This document shows positions 1 to 7,963 of a stretch of 64,000 bases of DNA, piece after piece (position 1 is the first letter of the stretch; each line of letters starts with the position of its first letter). The translations under genes were made by a program, and so were the position numbers. Below the pieces are notes generated by a model that had not been told where the DNA came from, made no database searches, and worked only from the letters and a program-made list of their open reading frames with translations. Origin of the DNA: Shimia abyssi (GTDB taxonomy: Bacteria > Pseudomonadota > Alphaproteobacteria > Rhodobacterales > Rhodobacteraceae); contig NZ_PYGJ01000005.1 of NCBI RefSeq assembly GCF_003014475.1, positions 62,001 to 126,000 of the forward strand. Direction: 5' to 3'.

Positions 1-506
1 ATCGTCGCCAGCGGCACCGTGCCAATGAACACCAACGCTATCCCGCACAATGTGCCCAGCATTCCGGCGCGCGGTGTTACCCGCTTGAGGAACGGTCCGA
101 TCAGCGCGCCAAAGGCGGCGACAATCCCGCCCATGAACCCGGCACCAATCCCAACCTGCCATGCCAGAACCGGGTCATTGGTCGACCAGTAAATCGGCCC
201 GATCACGCCAAACAGATAAACGAACATCACCGGCGTCGAAATACCATAGGGCAACGCGGTCACGTCACGCCCGGTGCGCTCTGCCGTGCGTTTGGCCAGC
301 CACGTGTACACCGCAATGCCCGCCATAATCGCGACCGCCGCGCCCGGCACGATGCGGCCAAACACGATCTCGGCGGGCATGCCAAAGACGAACTGGCAAA
401 TCCCCGCCAAAACCATCAGGTTGATCAGGTTATCGGTAAAAAGCGCCCAGAAGGCGCTGAAATCGCTGCGTGAAAACAGCTTATATGTATAGCTTGATCC
501 GCTCAT
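1..506 (-). CDS. NCS2-family purine/xanthine permease (partial)
   Basis: The gene runs off the left edge, so only the first ~168 residues are present. They contain several hydrophobic membrane segments and glycine-rich turns (AVAIMAGIAVY, GIGAGFMGGIVAAFGALIG) typical of NCS2 nucleobase permeases. The start ATG is at 506 and is preceded by a good Shine-Dalgarno (GAGGAGA). It lies 88 bases downstream of xdhC on the same strand, which makes purine or xanthine uptake the likely role (inference from context). The gap holds a G/C-rich possible hairpin (CACCCC at 531-536, GGGGTG at 552-557). Substrate specificity cannot be read from this fragment. Confidence 0.8.
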   Translation of the reverse strand, partial: MSGSSYTYKLFSRSDFSAFWALFTDNLINLMVLAGICQFVFGMPAEIVFGRIVPGAAVAIMAGIAVYTWLAKRTAERTGRDVTALPYGISTPVMFVYLFGVIGPIYWSTNDPVLAWQVGIGAGFMGGIVAAFGALIGPFLKRVTPRAGMLGTLCGIALVFIGTVPLAT

Positions 507-594
507 AGCGGGTCTCCTCTGTAAAAGGCGCACCCCTCCCGCTCCTCCTCGGGGGTGGTGGGATGGCCGGTTCCAATCTCCCTGAGGCGTCAGC

Positions 595-1425
595 TCAGGG
601 CATGGCCCTTTCGGGCGATTGTGCGGCAGGTTCAGAGGTCAATGCCGTGATCACTTCGGCCACCACGGCCGCAGCAATCACAGACGGCCGCTTATCGCGG
701 CTACCGCTTGCCCCGATGGGGCAAATTAATGCGTCGGTGGTTAATCCGCCGCAGGTTTTCTTGGCAAAACTTTCAAACGACGCGCGCTTGGTGGCTGACC
801 CGATCATCCCGACCCAGGTCGCGTCACAACGTTCCAACGCCTCCGCGCTCAACAGGAAATCCAGCGCGTGATCATGGGTTAACACGATATACGCGCTCCC
901 TTTGGGTGCCGCCCGCACGTCCGCTTCAGGCAGCGCAGAAAGCCGCAGCTCTACCCGCGCCGAGCTCAACGCCAATTCCTCAGAACGGCTGTCCACCAGA
1001 ATGCAGCGCACAGGCAAATGCTGAAACAGATCGGCCAGCGCCCGGCCAACATGCCCGGCACCAAACACATAAACATGCGGCAAGGCCCGCTCATCCGCGC
1101 CTGCCCGCGTCTTCGCCAGGGTGCGCGCGGTGGCGTCCATCAAGGTCAACGCGATCTCAACACGCCCACCGCAACACTGCCCGATTTCGGGCCCTAGCGG
1201 TACATCCATGAACGCCGTATCACTGCCGTTTTTCAACAGCTTACGCGCCTCATCTAACGCCATATACTCCAACTGCCCGCCACCAATCGTGCCCACCATC
1301 GCATCCGGTGCGACAAACATTGACGCGCCGACCTCGCGCGGGGACGAGCCACGCACCCGCGTAATCTCGACCTGCACGACCACCGCTTCGCGATCCAGAA
1401 ACGATAAGAGCGCCTCGGCCCGCAT
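595..1425 (-). CDS. xdhC: Xanthine dehydrogenase accessory protein XdhC
   Basis: 276 residues. XdhC proteins bind molybdenum cofactor, help its sulfuration and insert it into xanthine dehydrogenase. The N-terminal XdhC/CoxI-type region carries RGSSPREVGASM and GTIGGGQLEY, followed by the C-terminal Rossmann part (VFGAGHVGRAL, about residue 120; WVGMIGS). I chose the ATG at 1425 because it shares one base with the xdhB stop (TGATG), implying translational coupling; the longer upstream reading lies entirely inside xdhB. It is third in an xdhA-xdhB-xdhC-permease operon. Confidence 0.92.
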   Translation of the reverse strand: MRAEALLSFLDREAVVVQVEITRVRGSSPREVGASMFVAPDAMVGTIGGGQLEYMALDEARKLLKNGSDTAFMDVPLGPEIGQCCGGRVEIALTLMDATARTLAKTRAGADERALPHVYVFGAGHVGRALADLFQHLPVRCILVDSRSEELALSSARVELRLSALPEADVRAAPKGSAYIVLTHDHALDFLLSAEALERCDATWVGMIGSATKRASFESFAKKTCGGLTTDALICPIGASGSRDKRPSVIAAAVVAEVITALTSEPAAQSPERAMP

Positions 1426-3731
1426 CAGCCCCGAAGCCTCTCCACCGCCATCAACACGCGCTCCGGTGTCGCGGGCGCGTCCAGCCGTGGACACTCGGCA
1501 TATTCATTGACCGACGCCACCGCCATGCCCAGCGCCTCAAACACACAGATCGGCAACATAAACGGTGGCTCGCCGACAGCTTTGGATCGTTTGATTGTCA
1601 ATTCCCGGTTTTCCGACCAATCCGCCAATTCAACGTTGAACTCGCGCGGTATGTCGCTGGCCAACGGAATCTTGTAGGTACTCGGCGCATGGGTGCGCAG
1701 GCGCCCGGCATCGTCCCACCACAATTCTTCGGTGGTCAACCACCCCAGCCCCTGAATGAACGCGCCCTCAACCTGCCCCTTATCCAGTATCGGGTTCAGC
1801 GACTTGCCTACATCATGCAGCACATCGACCCGGTCGACCTCGTATTCTCCGGTCAGGGTATCAACGCTCACTTCGGCCACTGCCGCACCATAGGCATAGT
1901 AATAGAACGGGCGACCCATTCCCTTTTCACGATCCCAATGAATCTTGGGCGTCTTGTAGAACCCAGCGGCCCACAGCTGTACGCGCGCCATGTATGCTTG
2001 TTTGATAAAATCGGCAAAAGCAAAGCCTTCCGACCCAACCTTGACCTGATTTGGTAGGAAGTGAACCTCTTCAGGTGTCACATTCCAATGCCCAGCGGCC
2101 CACTCAACTAACCGCGCCTTGATCTGCTCACACGCATCCAGCGCCGCCATACCGTTCAAATCCGTTCCGCTCGATGCCGCCGTGGCCGAGGTGTTCGGCA
2201 CCTTTTCGGTGGTCGTCTTGGTGATCTTGATTCGCTCAAAATCCACCTGCATCGCATCTGCCACCACCTGCGCCACCTTGGTATTGAGGCCCTGCCCCAT
2301 TTCAGTACCGCCATGGTTCAACATGATCGAGCCGTCATTATAGACATGCAGCAAACAGCCCGCCTGATTATACCATGTCGCCGTGAAACTGATCCCGAAC
2401 TTGACCGGCGTCAGCGCGATCCCTTTGCGGATGATTCCGCCTTTGGCGTTATGCTCCAGCACCGCCTTGCGCCGCGCTTGATACTCCGAGCGCTCCTCAA
2501 GATCGTCCACCAAACGCGGCATGATATTGTCTTCAACTGTCTGGTGGTAGGGCGTCACATCGCCCTGCACGCCGTAAAAATTGGCCTTGCGCACCTCAAG
2601 CGGGTCTTTGCCCAGCTCATATGCGATCTCTTCGATCATCCGTTCTGCCGCGATCACGCCCTGTGGGCCACCAAAGCCGCGAAACGCTGTGTTGCTGACC
2701 GTATTGGTCTTCATCGGACGGCTGGTCAGGCGCACGTTTGGATAGAAATACGCATTATCAGCATGGAACAACGCGCGGTCCGTCACAGGCCCGCTCAGGT
2801 CCGAGGTCCAACCGCAGCGCGCCGCAAACTGCCCCTCAACCGCTTGAATCTGCCCGCCTTCGTCAAAGGCCACATCGTAATCCACGACAAAATCATGCCG
2901 CTTGCCGGTGCTTTCCATATCCTGATCACGATCAGGACGGATTTTCACCGCACAGTTCCACTTCTTGGCCGCTATCGCCGCGACCGCACAGAACAGGTTC
3001 ATCTGGCTTTCCTTGCCACCAAACCCGCCGCCCATGCGCCGCACGTTTACGACCACGGCGTTTGAGGGCACGCCCAGAACATGGGCCACCATGTGCTGTG
3101 CTTCGCTTGGGTGCTGGGTCGAGGAATGCACGATCACGTCGTCATCTTCACCCGGCATGGCAAAGGCAATATGCCCCTCAAGGTACATATGGTCCTGCCC
3201 ACCGACGCGCATCCGCCCTTTGATCCGATGCGCCGCCTTTTGCCCCTCGGCCACGTCGCCACGCTCTAATTTGAGCGGATCGGTCACATGTGGATATCCC
3301 TGATCCATCGCCTCCGCCGCATCAAGCACATGCGGGAAAGTTTCATAATCCACCAAAGCCAGCTCCGCCGCCCTGCGGGCGTTCTCGCGGCTGGTTGCCA
3401 CAACCGCAAAGATCGGCTGACCCCAGAATTCAACTTTGTCCGTCGCAAAGACCGGCTCATCATGACGCCCAGTTGGGCTCACATCATTCACACCCGGAAT
3501 GTCGTCAGCCGTCAAAACACCAACAACACCAGCGGCTTGCGCCACCTTGCTCAGGTCAATCGCCTTGATCCGCCCATGCGCTACGTTCGATGTGCCCAGA
3601 TAGGCGTGAAGTGTGCTAATCGGCTCGGCAATATCGTCGCAATAATCCGCCGCACCCGTCACGTGTTTGACCGCACTATCGTGCTGCAAATCCGTGTGCA
3701 CACTTCCTTGAATGGATACTGTCTGTTTCAT
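1425..3731 (-). CDS. xdhB: Xanthine dehydrogenase, molybdopterin-binding large subunit
   Basis: 768 residues, normal length for the bacterial large subunit that oxidises hypoxanthine and xanthine at the molybdenum centre. Visible motifs include GQDHMYLEGH, the GGGFGGKE cofactor loop, RGFGGPQG and the C-terminal VGEPPFMLP segment with the conserved catalytic Glu. The ATG at 3731 is preferred over a GTG 15 bases upstream because GAGGAG lies eight bases before the ATG. It starts 11 bases after the xdhA stop, so the two subunits are co-translated. Confidence 0.95.
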   Translation of the reverse strand: MKQTVSIQGSVHTDLQHDSAVKHVTGAADYCDDIAEPISTLHAYLGTSNVAHGRIKAIDLSKVAQAAGVVGVLTADDIPGVNDVSPTGRHDEPVFATDKVEFWGQPIFAVVATSRENARRAAELALVDYETFPHVLDAAEAMDQGYPHVTDPLKLERGDVAEGQKAAHRIKGRMRVGGQDHMYLEGHIAFAMPGEDDDVIVHSSTQHPSEAQHMVAHVLGVPSNAVVVNVRRMGGGFGGKESQMNLFCAVAAIAAKKWNCAVKIRPDRDQDMESTGKRHDFVVDYDVAFDEGGQIQAVEGQFAARCGWTSDLSGPVTDRALFHADNAYFYPNVRLTSRPMKTNTVSNTAFRGFGGPQGVIAAERMIEEIAYELGKDPLEVRKANFYGVQGDVTPYHQTVEDNIMPRLVDDLEERSEYQARRKAVLEHNAKGGIIRKGIALTPVKFGISFTATWYNQAGCLLHVYNDGSIMLNHGGTEMGQGLNTKVAQVVADAMQVDFERIKITKTTTEKVPNTSATAASSGTDLNGMAALDACEQIKARLVEWAAGHWNVTPEEVHFLPNQVKVGSEGFAFADFIKQAYMARVQLWAAGFYKTPKIHWDREKGMGRPFYYYAYGAAVAEVSVDTLTGEYEVDRVDVLHDVGKSLNPILDKGQVEGAFIQGLGWLTTEELWWDDAGRLRTHAPSTYKIPLASDIPREFNVELADWSENRELTIKRSKAVGEPPFMLPICVFEALGMAVASVNEYAECPRLDAPATPERVLMAVERLRG

Positions 3732-3742
3732 CGCCCCACTCC

Positions 3743-5194
3743 TCACGCGCTCATCAGGCGCACATCTGCGCCCGACTGTTCCAACCAGAACCGACGGAAC
3801 AGGTTCTGAGCGACCTTCATCCGATACTCCGACGTGGCTCGCATATCGCTGAGCGGCGCAAAATCCCGCGCCAGCGCCTCGCCTGCCACGTCAAACGCCG
3901 CCGCGCTCCAAGGTTGCCCCACCAGAGCTGCCTCAGCCGCGCCTGCGCGTTTTGGCGTCGCCGCCATCCCGCCAAAGGCCACACAGGCACTGGCGATCAC
4001 GCCATTCTCAACCTGCACATTAAACCCGACTGCAACCGAAGAAATATCCTCGTCTCGCCGCTTCGATATCTTGTACGCCGCATGAAACCCGCCCTTCAGA
4101 CGCGGCACCCGAATGCTCTCGACAAATTCACCTGCCACGCGGTCCTGCTTGCCGTAGGCGATAAAATACGCCTCCAACGGCAGAATCCGCCGCACTGGGC
4201 CTTTGCGCAGGACAACCTCCGCCCCTAGCGCAATCAGCACCGGCGGAGTGTCCCCGATGGGCGACCCGTTGGCGATGTTTCCGCCAATCGTGCCCATGTT
4301 GCGCACCTGCCAACCTGCGATCCGATCCCAATAAGCGCTCAGATGTGGATACTCCTGCGCAATCACATCCTGCGCTTCGGAATAGGTCACGCCTGCCCCC
4401 ATCGTCACCGCGTCCACATCAACCTCGATCGCCTTCAACCCATCCAAATGGCCCACAAAGACCGCAGGTGAAATCGGGCGCAAAAACTTTGTCACCCAAA
4501 GCCCTACATCCGTGCTACCCGCAACAATCGTTGCCTCTGGCTCCGCCTCCAAAACAGCGGCCAGGTCATCCACATCACCCGGCAAAATCGCGCGCGCTGC
4601 GCCCTTGCACACCTCAACGCGCGTGCCATCCTTCAACGTCCGCAACCGCGCCGCAACATCCTCTCGCTCAGCTGCCAGGTGTTCCGCCGATGGTGTACCG
4701 TATTCAGCCACGGCCAACGCGGCGCGAATGATCGGCGCATATCCGGTGCACCGGCACAAATTCCCCTGTATCGCTGTCTCAACCTCGGTCGCCGACGGGC
4801 GTTCGTTCTCCATCCACAACGCATAAAGCGACATTACAAAGCCCGGTGTGCAAAATCCGCACTGGCTGCCGTGATGTTGGACCATGGCCTGTTGCACCGG
4901 GTTCAAACGCCCACCTGGCCCCTGCAAATGCTCGACAGTCACCACATGACAGCCATCCACCGATGCCAGAAACCGGATACACGCATTCACCGCCTCATAA
5001 CGTAAACCGCCATCTGTCAAGCGCCCCACCAGAACCGTACAGGCCCCACAATCGCCTTCGGCACAGCCCTCCTTGGTGCCGGTCAAACGGCGCTCAATTC
5101 GCAGAAAATCCAACAGCGTGTCATCCGCCGCCACATCGCGCATCGCGACATCCCGGCCATTCAAAAGAAACCTGATCTCGTTGCGAACCTGCAT
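3743..5194 (-). CDS. xdhA: Xanthine dehydrogenase, FeS/FAD small subunit
   Basis: 483 residues. The N-terminal [2Fe-2S] domain has C44, C49, C52 and C72. The second cluster domain has C112, C115, C147 and C149 (CGFC, CRC). The FAD domain follows from about residue 190 (IVAGSTDVGLWVTK; GTIGGNIANGSPIGD). It passes electrons from the molybdenum subunit to NAD+. The ATG at 5194 has a GAGAGGG ribosome site; upstream codons in frame lack one. First gene of the xdh operon, divergent from the LysR gene across about 160 bases. Confidence 0.95.
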   Translation of the reverse strand: MQVRNEIRFLLNGRDVAMRDVAADDTLLDFLRIERRLTGTKEGCAEGDCGACTVLVGRLTDGGLRYEAVNACIRFLASVDGCHVVTVEHLQGPGGRLNPVQQAMVQHHGSQCGFCTPGFVMSLYALWMENERPSATEVETAIQGNLCRCTGYAPIIRAALAVAEYGTPSAEHLAAEREDVAARLRTLKDGTRVEVCKGAARAILPGDVDDLAAVLEAEPEATIVAGSTDVGLWVTKFLRPISPAVFVGHLDGLKAIEVDVDAVTMGAGVTYSEAQDVIAQEYPHLSAYWDRIAGWQVRNMGTIGGNIANGSPIGDTPPVLIALGAEVVLRKGPVRRILPLEAYFIAYGKQDRVAGEFVESIRVPRLKGGFHAAYKISKRRDEDISSVAVGFNVQVENGVIASACVAFGGMAATPKRAGAAEAALVGQPWSAAAFDVAGEALARDFAPLSDMRATSEYRMKVAQNLFRRFWLEQSGADVRLMSA

Positions 5195-5296
5195 GCTACC
5201 CTCTCTGGAATTGGCGGAATCCTGTGCTGATCTCACTCTATCGGACGATTAGCCTTCAATGAAACGAGAGTTTTTGCTAATCTATTTCAACAAATC

Positions 5297-5317
5297 ATTG
5301 ATAATCGCACATTCAAT
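5297..5317. promoter_or_regulatory. Candidate LysR-type operator, T-N11-A box
   Basis: ATTGA-N11-TCAAT, perfect five-base arms around an 11-base spacer, in the AT-rich space between xdhA and the divergent lysR. This is the textbook geometry of LysR recognition sites. It lies 41 bases upstream of the chosen lysR ATG and about 100 bases from the xdhA start, so it could serve both promoters. Confidence 0.6.
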
Positions 5318-5357
5318 TGCCTCTATGTTGAAGGAAACGGCAAACCTCGGAGACACC

Positions 5358-6275
5358 ATGCCCTATCTCGAAAGTCTCAAAGTCTTCGTGCGCGTGGTCG
5401 AGCTTGGATCGATCACCTCCGGCGGGCGCGACATGCGCCTGACGCCAGCGGTGGCCTCCAATCGGGTCAAGGAATTAGAGCAGCGCCTCGGTGTACGCCT
5501 CTTCAACCGCACCACGCGGAACCTCTCTCCGACCGAGGTCGGCAAGGTCTTTTATGATCATGCTCGCAAAGTAATCGACGCATTGGACGAGGCCGAGGCC
5601 GTGGTCGCCGGGTTTTCCGACACCCCTCGCGGCACAATCCGCGTGACTGCGCCGCTTGGGATCGGACGGCGCATCATTGCCCCCCTGATTCCTCTGTTTA
5701 CGAACCAGTATCCGCTTGTCGACATCCGAATGCGCCTGTCCGATCGCAAAGTGGACCTTTTCGAGGACGGTCTCGATGTAGCATTCGTGTTAGGCGAGCT
5801 TAAGGATTCGAATCTCAAGCTTCGCAAAATCGCCGATTGCGACCGCGTGCTTGTCGCGTCTCCCGACTACCTTGCGCGCGCGGGCACACCAGAAACACCT
5901 GACGATCTATTACGCGATCACAACTGTCTTCTGCTGCGGTTCCCACGCTCACCCGAATATTTCTGGACGTTGCAAACCCCTAATGGCACTCGCAAGATCG
6001 AAGCGTCAGGCCGGTTTGACGCCGACGATGGCGACGTTCTTACGGAATGGGCGTTGGATGGTGCAGGCATCGCCAACAAGCCGCGGTTTGATATTGCCCG
6101 CCATTTGGCCACACGTGACCTGGTCGAGATCCTGCCAGACACCCCTCCACTGCCTGCAAGCTTTGGCTGTCTTTATCCTCATCGCAAATTCCAAGATCCC
6201 AAAATTCGCCAATTTGTGGATTTCATGACAGTCGAGGCGCGCAAGAAACTCGACACCATTTCCAAGGCACAGTGA
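5358..6275 (+). CDS. LysR-family transcriptional regulator
   Basis: 305 residues. The N-terminal winged HTH (residues 1-60: SLKVFVRVVELGSIT, TPAVASNRVKELEQRLGVRLFNRTTR) is followed by a substrate-binding effector domain (about 90-300). The start was taken at the ATG at 5358 (CGGAGA upstream), which gives the usual LysR N-terminus; an in-frame extension of 33 residues would run through the likely operator. The gene is divergent from xdhABC and is the obvious candidate regulator of purine oxidation (inference from position). Similarity lies in the CrgA/DsdC-like broad LysR group, so the effector is unknown. Confidence 0.9.
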   Translation: MPYLESLKVFVRVVELGSITSGGRDMRLTPAVASNRVKELEQRLGVRLFNRTTRNLSPTEVGKVFYDHARKVIDALDEAEAVVAGFSDTPRGTIRVTAPLGIGRRIIAPLIPLFTNQYPLVDIRMRLSDRKVDLFEDGLDVAFVLGELKDSNLKLRKIADCDRVLVASPDYLARAGTPETPDDLLRDHNCLLLRFPRSPEYFWTLQTPNGTRKIEASGRFDADDGDVLTEWALDGAGIANKPRFDIARHLATRDLVEILPDTPPLPASFGCLYPHRKFQDPKIRQFVDFMTVEARKKLDTISKAQ

Positions 6276-6303
6276 TATCTCATCCACGCTGCCACGACGG
6301 TTT

Positions 6304-7308
6304 TCATTGCGACAACGGTCCATCCTGACGCAGGTTTTCCGAGAACAACGTATAAGTCGCACGCCCCTGATGCTTGGATGCATAGAGCGCGATGTCCACG
6401 TCAGACATGATCGTATCAATTGTGGTGCCCACCTGCCCGGCGAACACCGAAATGCCAACGCTGGCCGACACTTTGCAGACATGTTCCTTAAAGGGCATAG
6501 GGTGCTCAACCTCGGCAATGATCCGCGCTGCAATGCGTCCCAACACATCCGCATCCGTGATGCCCTTGAACACCATTACAAACTCGTCGCCACCAACTCG
6601 GGCTACGCAATCGTCGTCCCGACTGTTCTCAACCAGAACCTTGGCAACCCTTTGCAGAACGTGGTCGCCCGCCGCATGACCCAACGTGTCGTTCACCGCC
6701 TTAAAGAAATCCAGATCAATCTGCATCATCCCAAATGGGCTGCGATCTTCCAACAATCGCGGCACGATTGTTTCCAGCGCGCGGCGGTTTTTCAGCCCCG
6801 TCAATGTATCGGTAAATGCCTGCTCTTCGGCCGCAATCATAGCGCCTTGCAACCGCTGGTTAAGCTTGCGCGACGCCTCCATCGCGGCTGACTTTGCCTC
6901 CACCAGATAAAGCATTTCTATAGTCAGATCCGTGGCCGCAAAGTCAGCAGATGTGAGCGCAAAGTCCCGCACTGCATCGATGATCGAAATCCCGAAACTC
7001 AGGTTGATAATCGCACCGCCATTGTCGGGCAGCGGCACCAAGACCCCTTTAGTCGTCGTTTGCGCTGCATCCCGTTTGCGCAGATGCAACTTTAGTCCGG
7101 CGACACCCAAAAGCTGTTCCATGGACGACACCGATCTTGGCCGACACAGCTCAAAAACCTCCAAAAACCGCTTATTCACAAGCGTATCGTCAGGAAGGAG
7201 CTTTTGCGCGGTTGGCCCTGCATGGCTGATGTGTCCGGTCGCATCCAGCACCATATGCATTGGACAAAACACGTCCAGCATCTTTGTCAGGTATCCCAAA
7301 CACACCAT
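6304..7308 (-). CDS. Diguanylate cyclase with HNOBA-like sensor domain
   Basis: 334 residues. The N-terminal ~150 residues resemble the heme-NO-binding-associated (HNOBA) domain: CPMHMVLDATGHISHAG, then LLGVAGLKLHLRK. A coiled linker leads to a GGDEF domain (about 165-334) with an intact GGDEF at 239-243 and an RxxD product-inhibition site (RDDD, 230-233). It should make cyclic di-GMP. The ATG at 7308 lies four bases after the stop of the H-NOX-like gene; the TTG start 48 bases earlier would overlap that gene. Pairing of an H-NOX gene with an HNOBA-GGDEF gene is known; here the sensor is degenerate (next entry). Confidence 0.88.
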   Translation of the reverse strand: MVCLGYLTKMLDVFCPMHMVLDATGHISHAGPTAQKLLPDDTLVNKRFLEVFELCRPRSVSSMEQLLGVAGLKLHLRKRDAAQTTTKGVLVPLPDNGGAIINLSFGISIIDAVRDFALTSADFAATDLTIEMLYLVEAKSAAMEASRKLNQRLQGAMIAAEEQAFTDTLTGLKNRRALETIVPRLLEDRSPFGMMQIDLDFFKAVNDTLGHAAGDHVLQRVAKVLVENSRDDDCVARVGGDEFVMVFKGITDADVLGRIAARIIAEVEHPMPFKEHVCKVSASVGISVFAGQVGTTIDTIMSDVDIALYASKHQGRATYTLFSENLRQDGPLSQ

Positions 7309-7312
7309 GGCG

Positions 7313-7900
7313 CTACACAGCCCTTGCGCCAAGATCAAAACTGCGCCCCTGAGCAAAGGCCGTTTCGATCAGCGTAATATCAATGGTTTCCGTACCACCT
7401 GAACCGCCCTGATGCTCCAAAAATACTAATGCACCATAGTCATCAGCCAATGTCCGCAAAACGCCAATCATGACGTGACCAAACCCCTGCTTGCTATGCG
7501 TACAGGTCAAACTAAAGCGATTTACGGCGTGTTCCCGCAGTTCCAGAATTGGCAGCCGCAGATCATCCACTGCCAGCCGCGCACGGTCGGGCAAATCATC
7601 CAGAGAATGCAGGAATTCGACAAAATTCACGCCGCCAAACCGTAGTAACCGCCGCAGGGCCTCGACATTCGGATGTGACAACAGATAGGTGCCGATATCT
7701 TCCAGTATTGTCTCCTTTGGCGCACCAATTTGCTGACATGCCGCCGCGATCAGCTGATCCGTAACATGATCCTCGTAATGCAGCATCGCTTCAAACTCGA
7801 CCGTGTCCAGTCCGGCCAACCGGGTGATTTCAATCCACCGGCAATTGCCATAGCTGTCCTGCACAAAACACTGAATCGCTCTATTGATCAGCCCATGCAT
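7313..7900 (-). CDS. H-NOX-fold (heme NO-binding-like) protein, ligand motif degenerate
   Basis: 195 residues, the normal length for a stand-alone H-NOX domain that senses NO or O2 through heme and controls a partner enzyme. It starts MHGLINRAIQ and keeps the fold landmarks GGVNFVEFL and GHVMIGVL. Aligned by eye with the Thermoanaerobacter H-NOX, the proximal heme His (H102 there) falls on P104 (LDDLPD), and YxSxR becomes T134-x-S136-x-Q138 (THSKQ). Heme binding in the canonical way is therefore doubtful. The ATG at 7900 is preferred over 7906 because AAGGGG sits seven bases before it. Likely partner: the HNOBA-GGDEF protein just downstream. Confidence 0.82.
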   Translation of the reverse strand: MHGLINRAIQCFVQDSYGNCRWIEITRLAGLDTVEFEAMLHYEDHVTDQLIAAACQQIGAPKETILEDIGTYLLSHPNVEALRRLLRFGGVNFVEFLHSLDDLPDRARLAVDDLRLPILELREHAVNRFSLTCTHSKQGFGHVMIGVLRTLADDYGALVFLEHQGGSGGTETIDITLIETAFAQGRSFDLGARAV

Positions 7901-7963
7901 GGCCATTCCCCTTACGTTTCAGCCAAGTATGACCACAAGGGGTTTAAGAAAGTCCCAATAGGT

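Noticed and set aside
2313-3065. Long plus-strand open frame of 250 codons
   Set aside because: It lies antisense within xdhB, whose protein is unambiguous; the frame has no recognisable domain or ribosome site.
7900-7906. Upstream ATG for the H-NOX-like gene at 7906
   Set aside because: The AAGGGG site is too close to it; the ATG at 7900 has proper spacing and gives the expected N-terminus.
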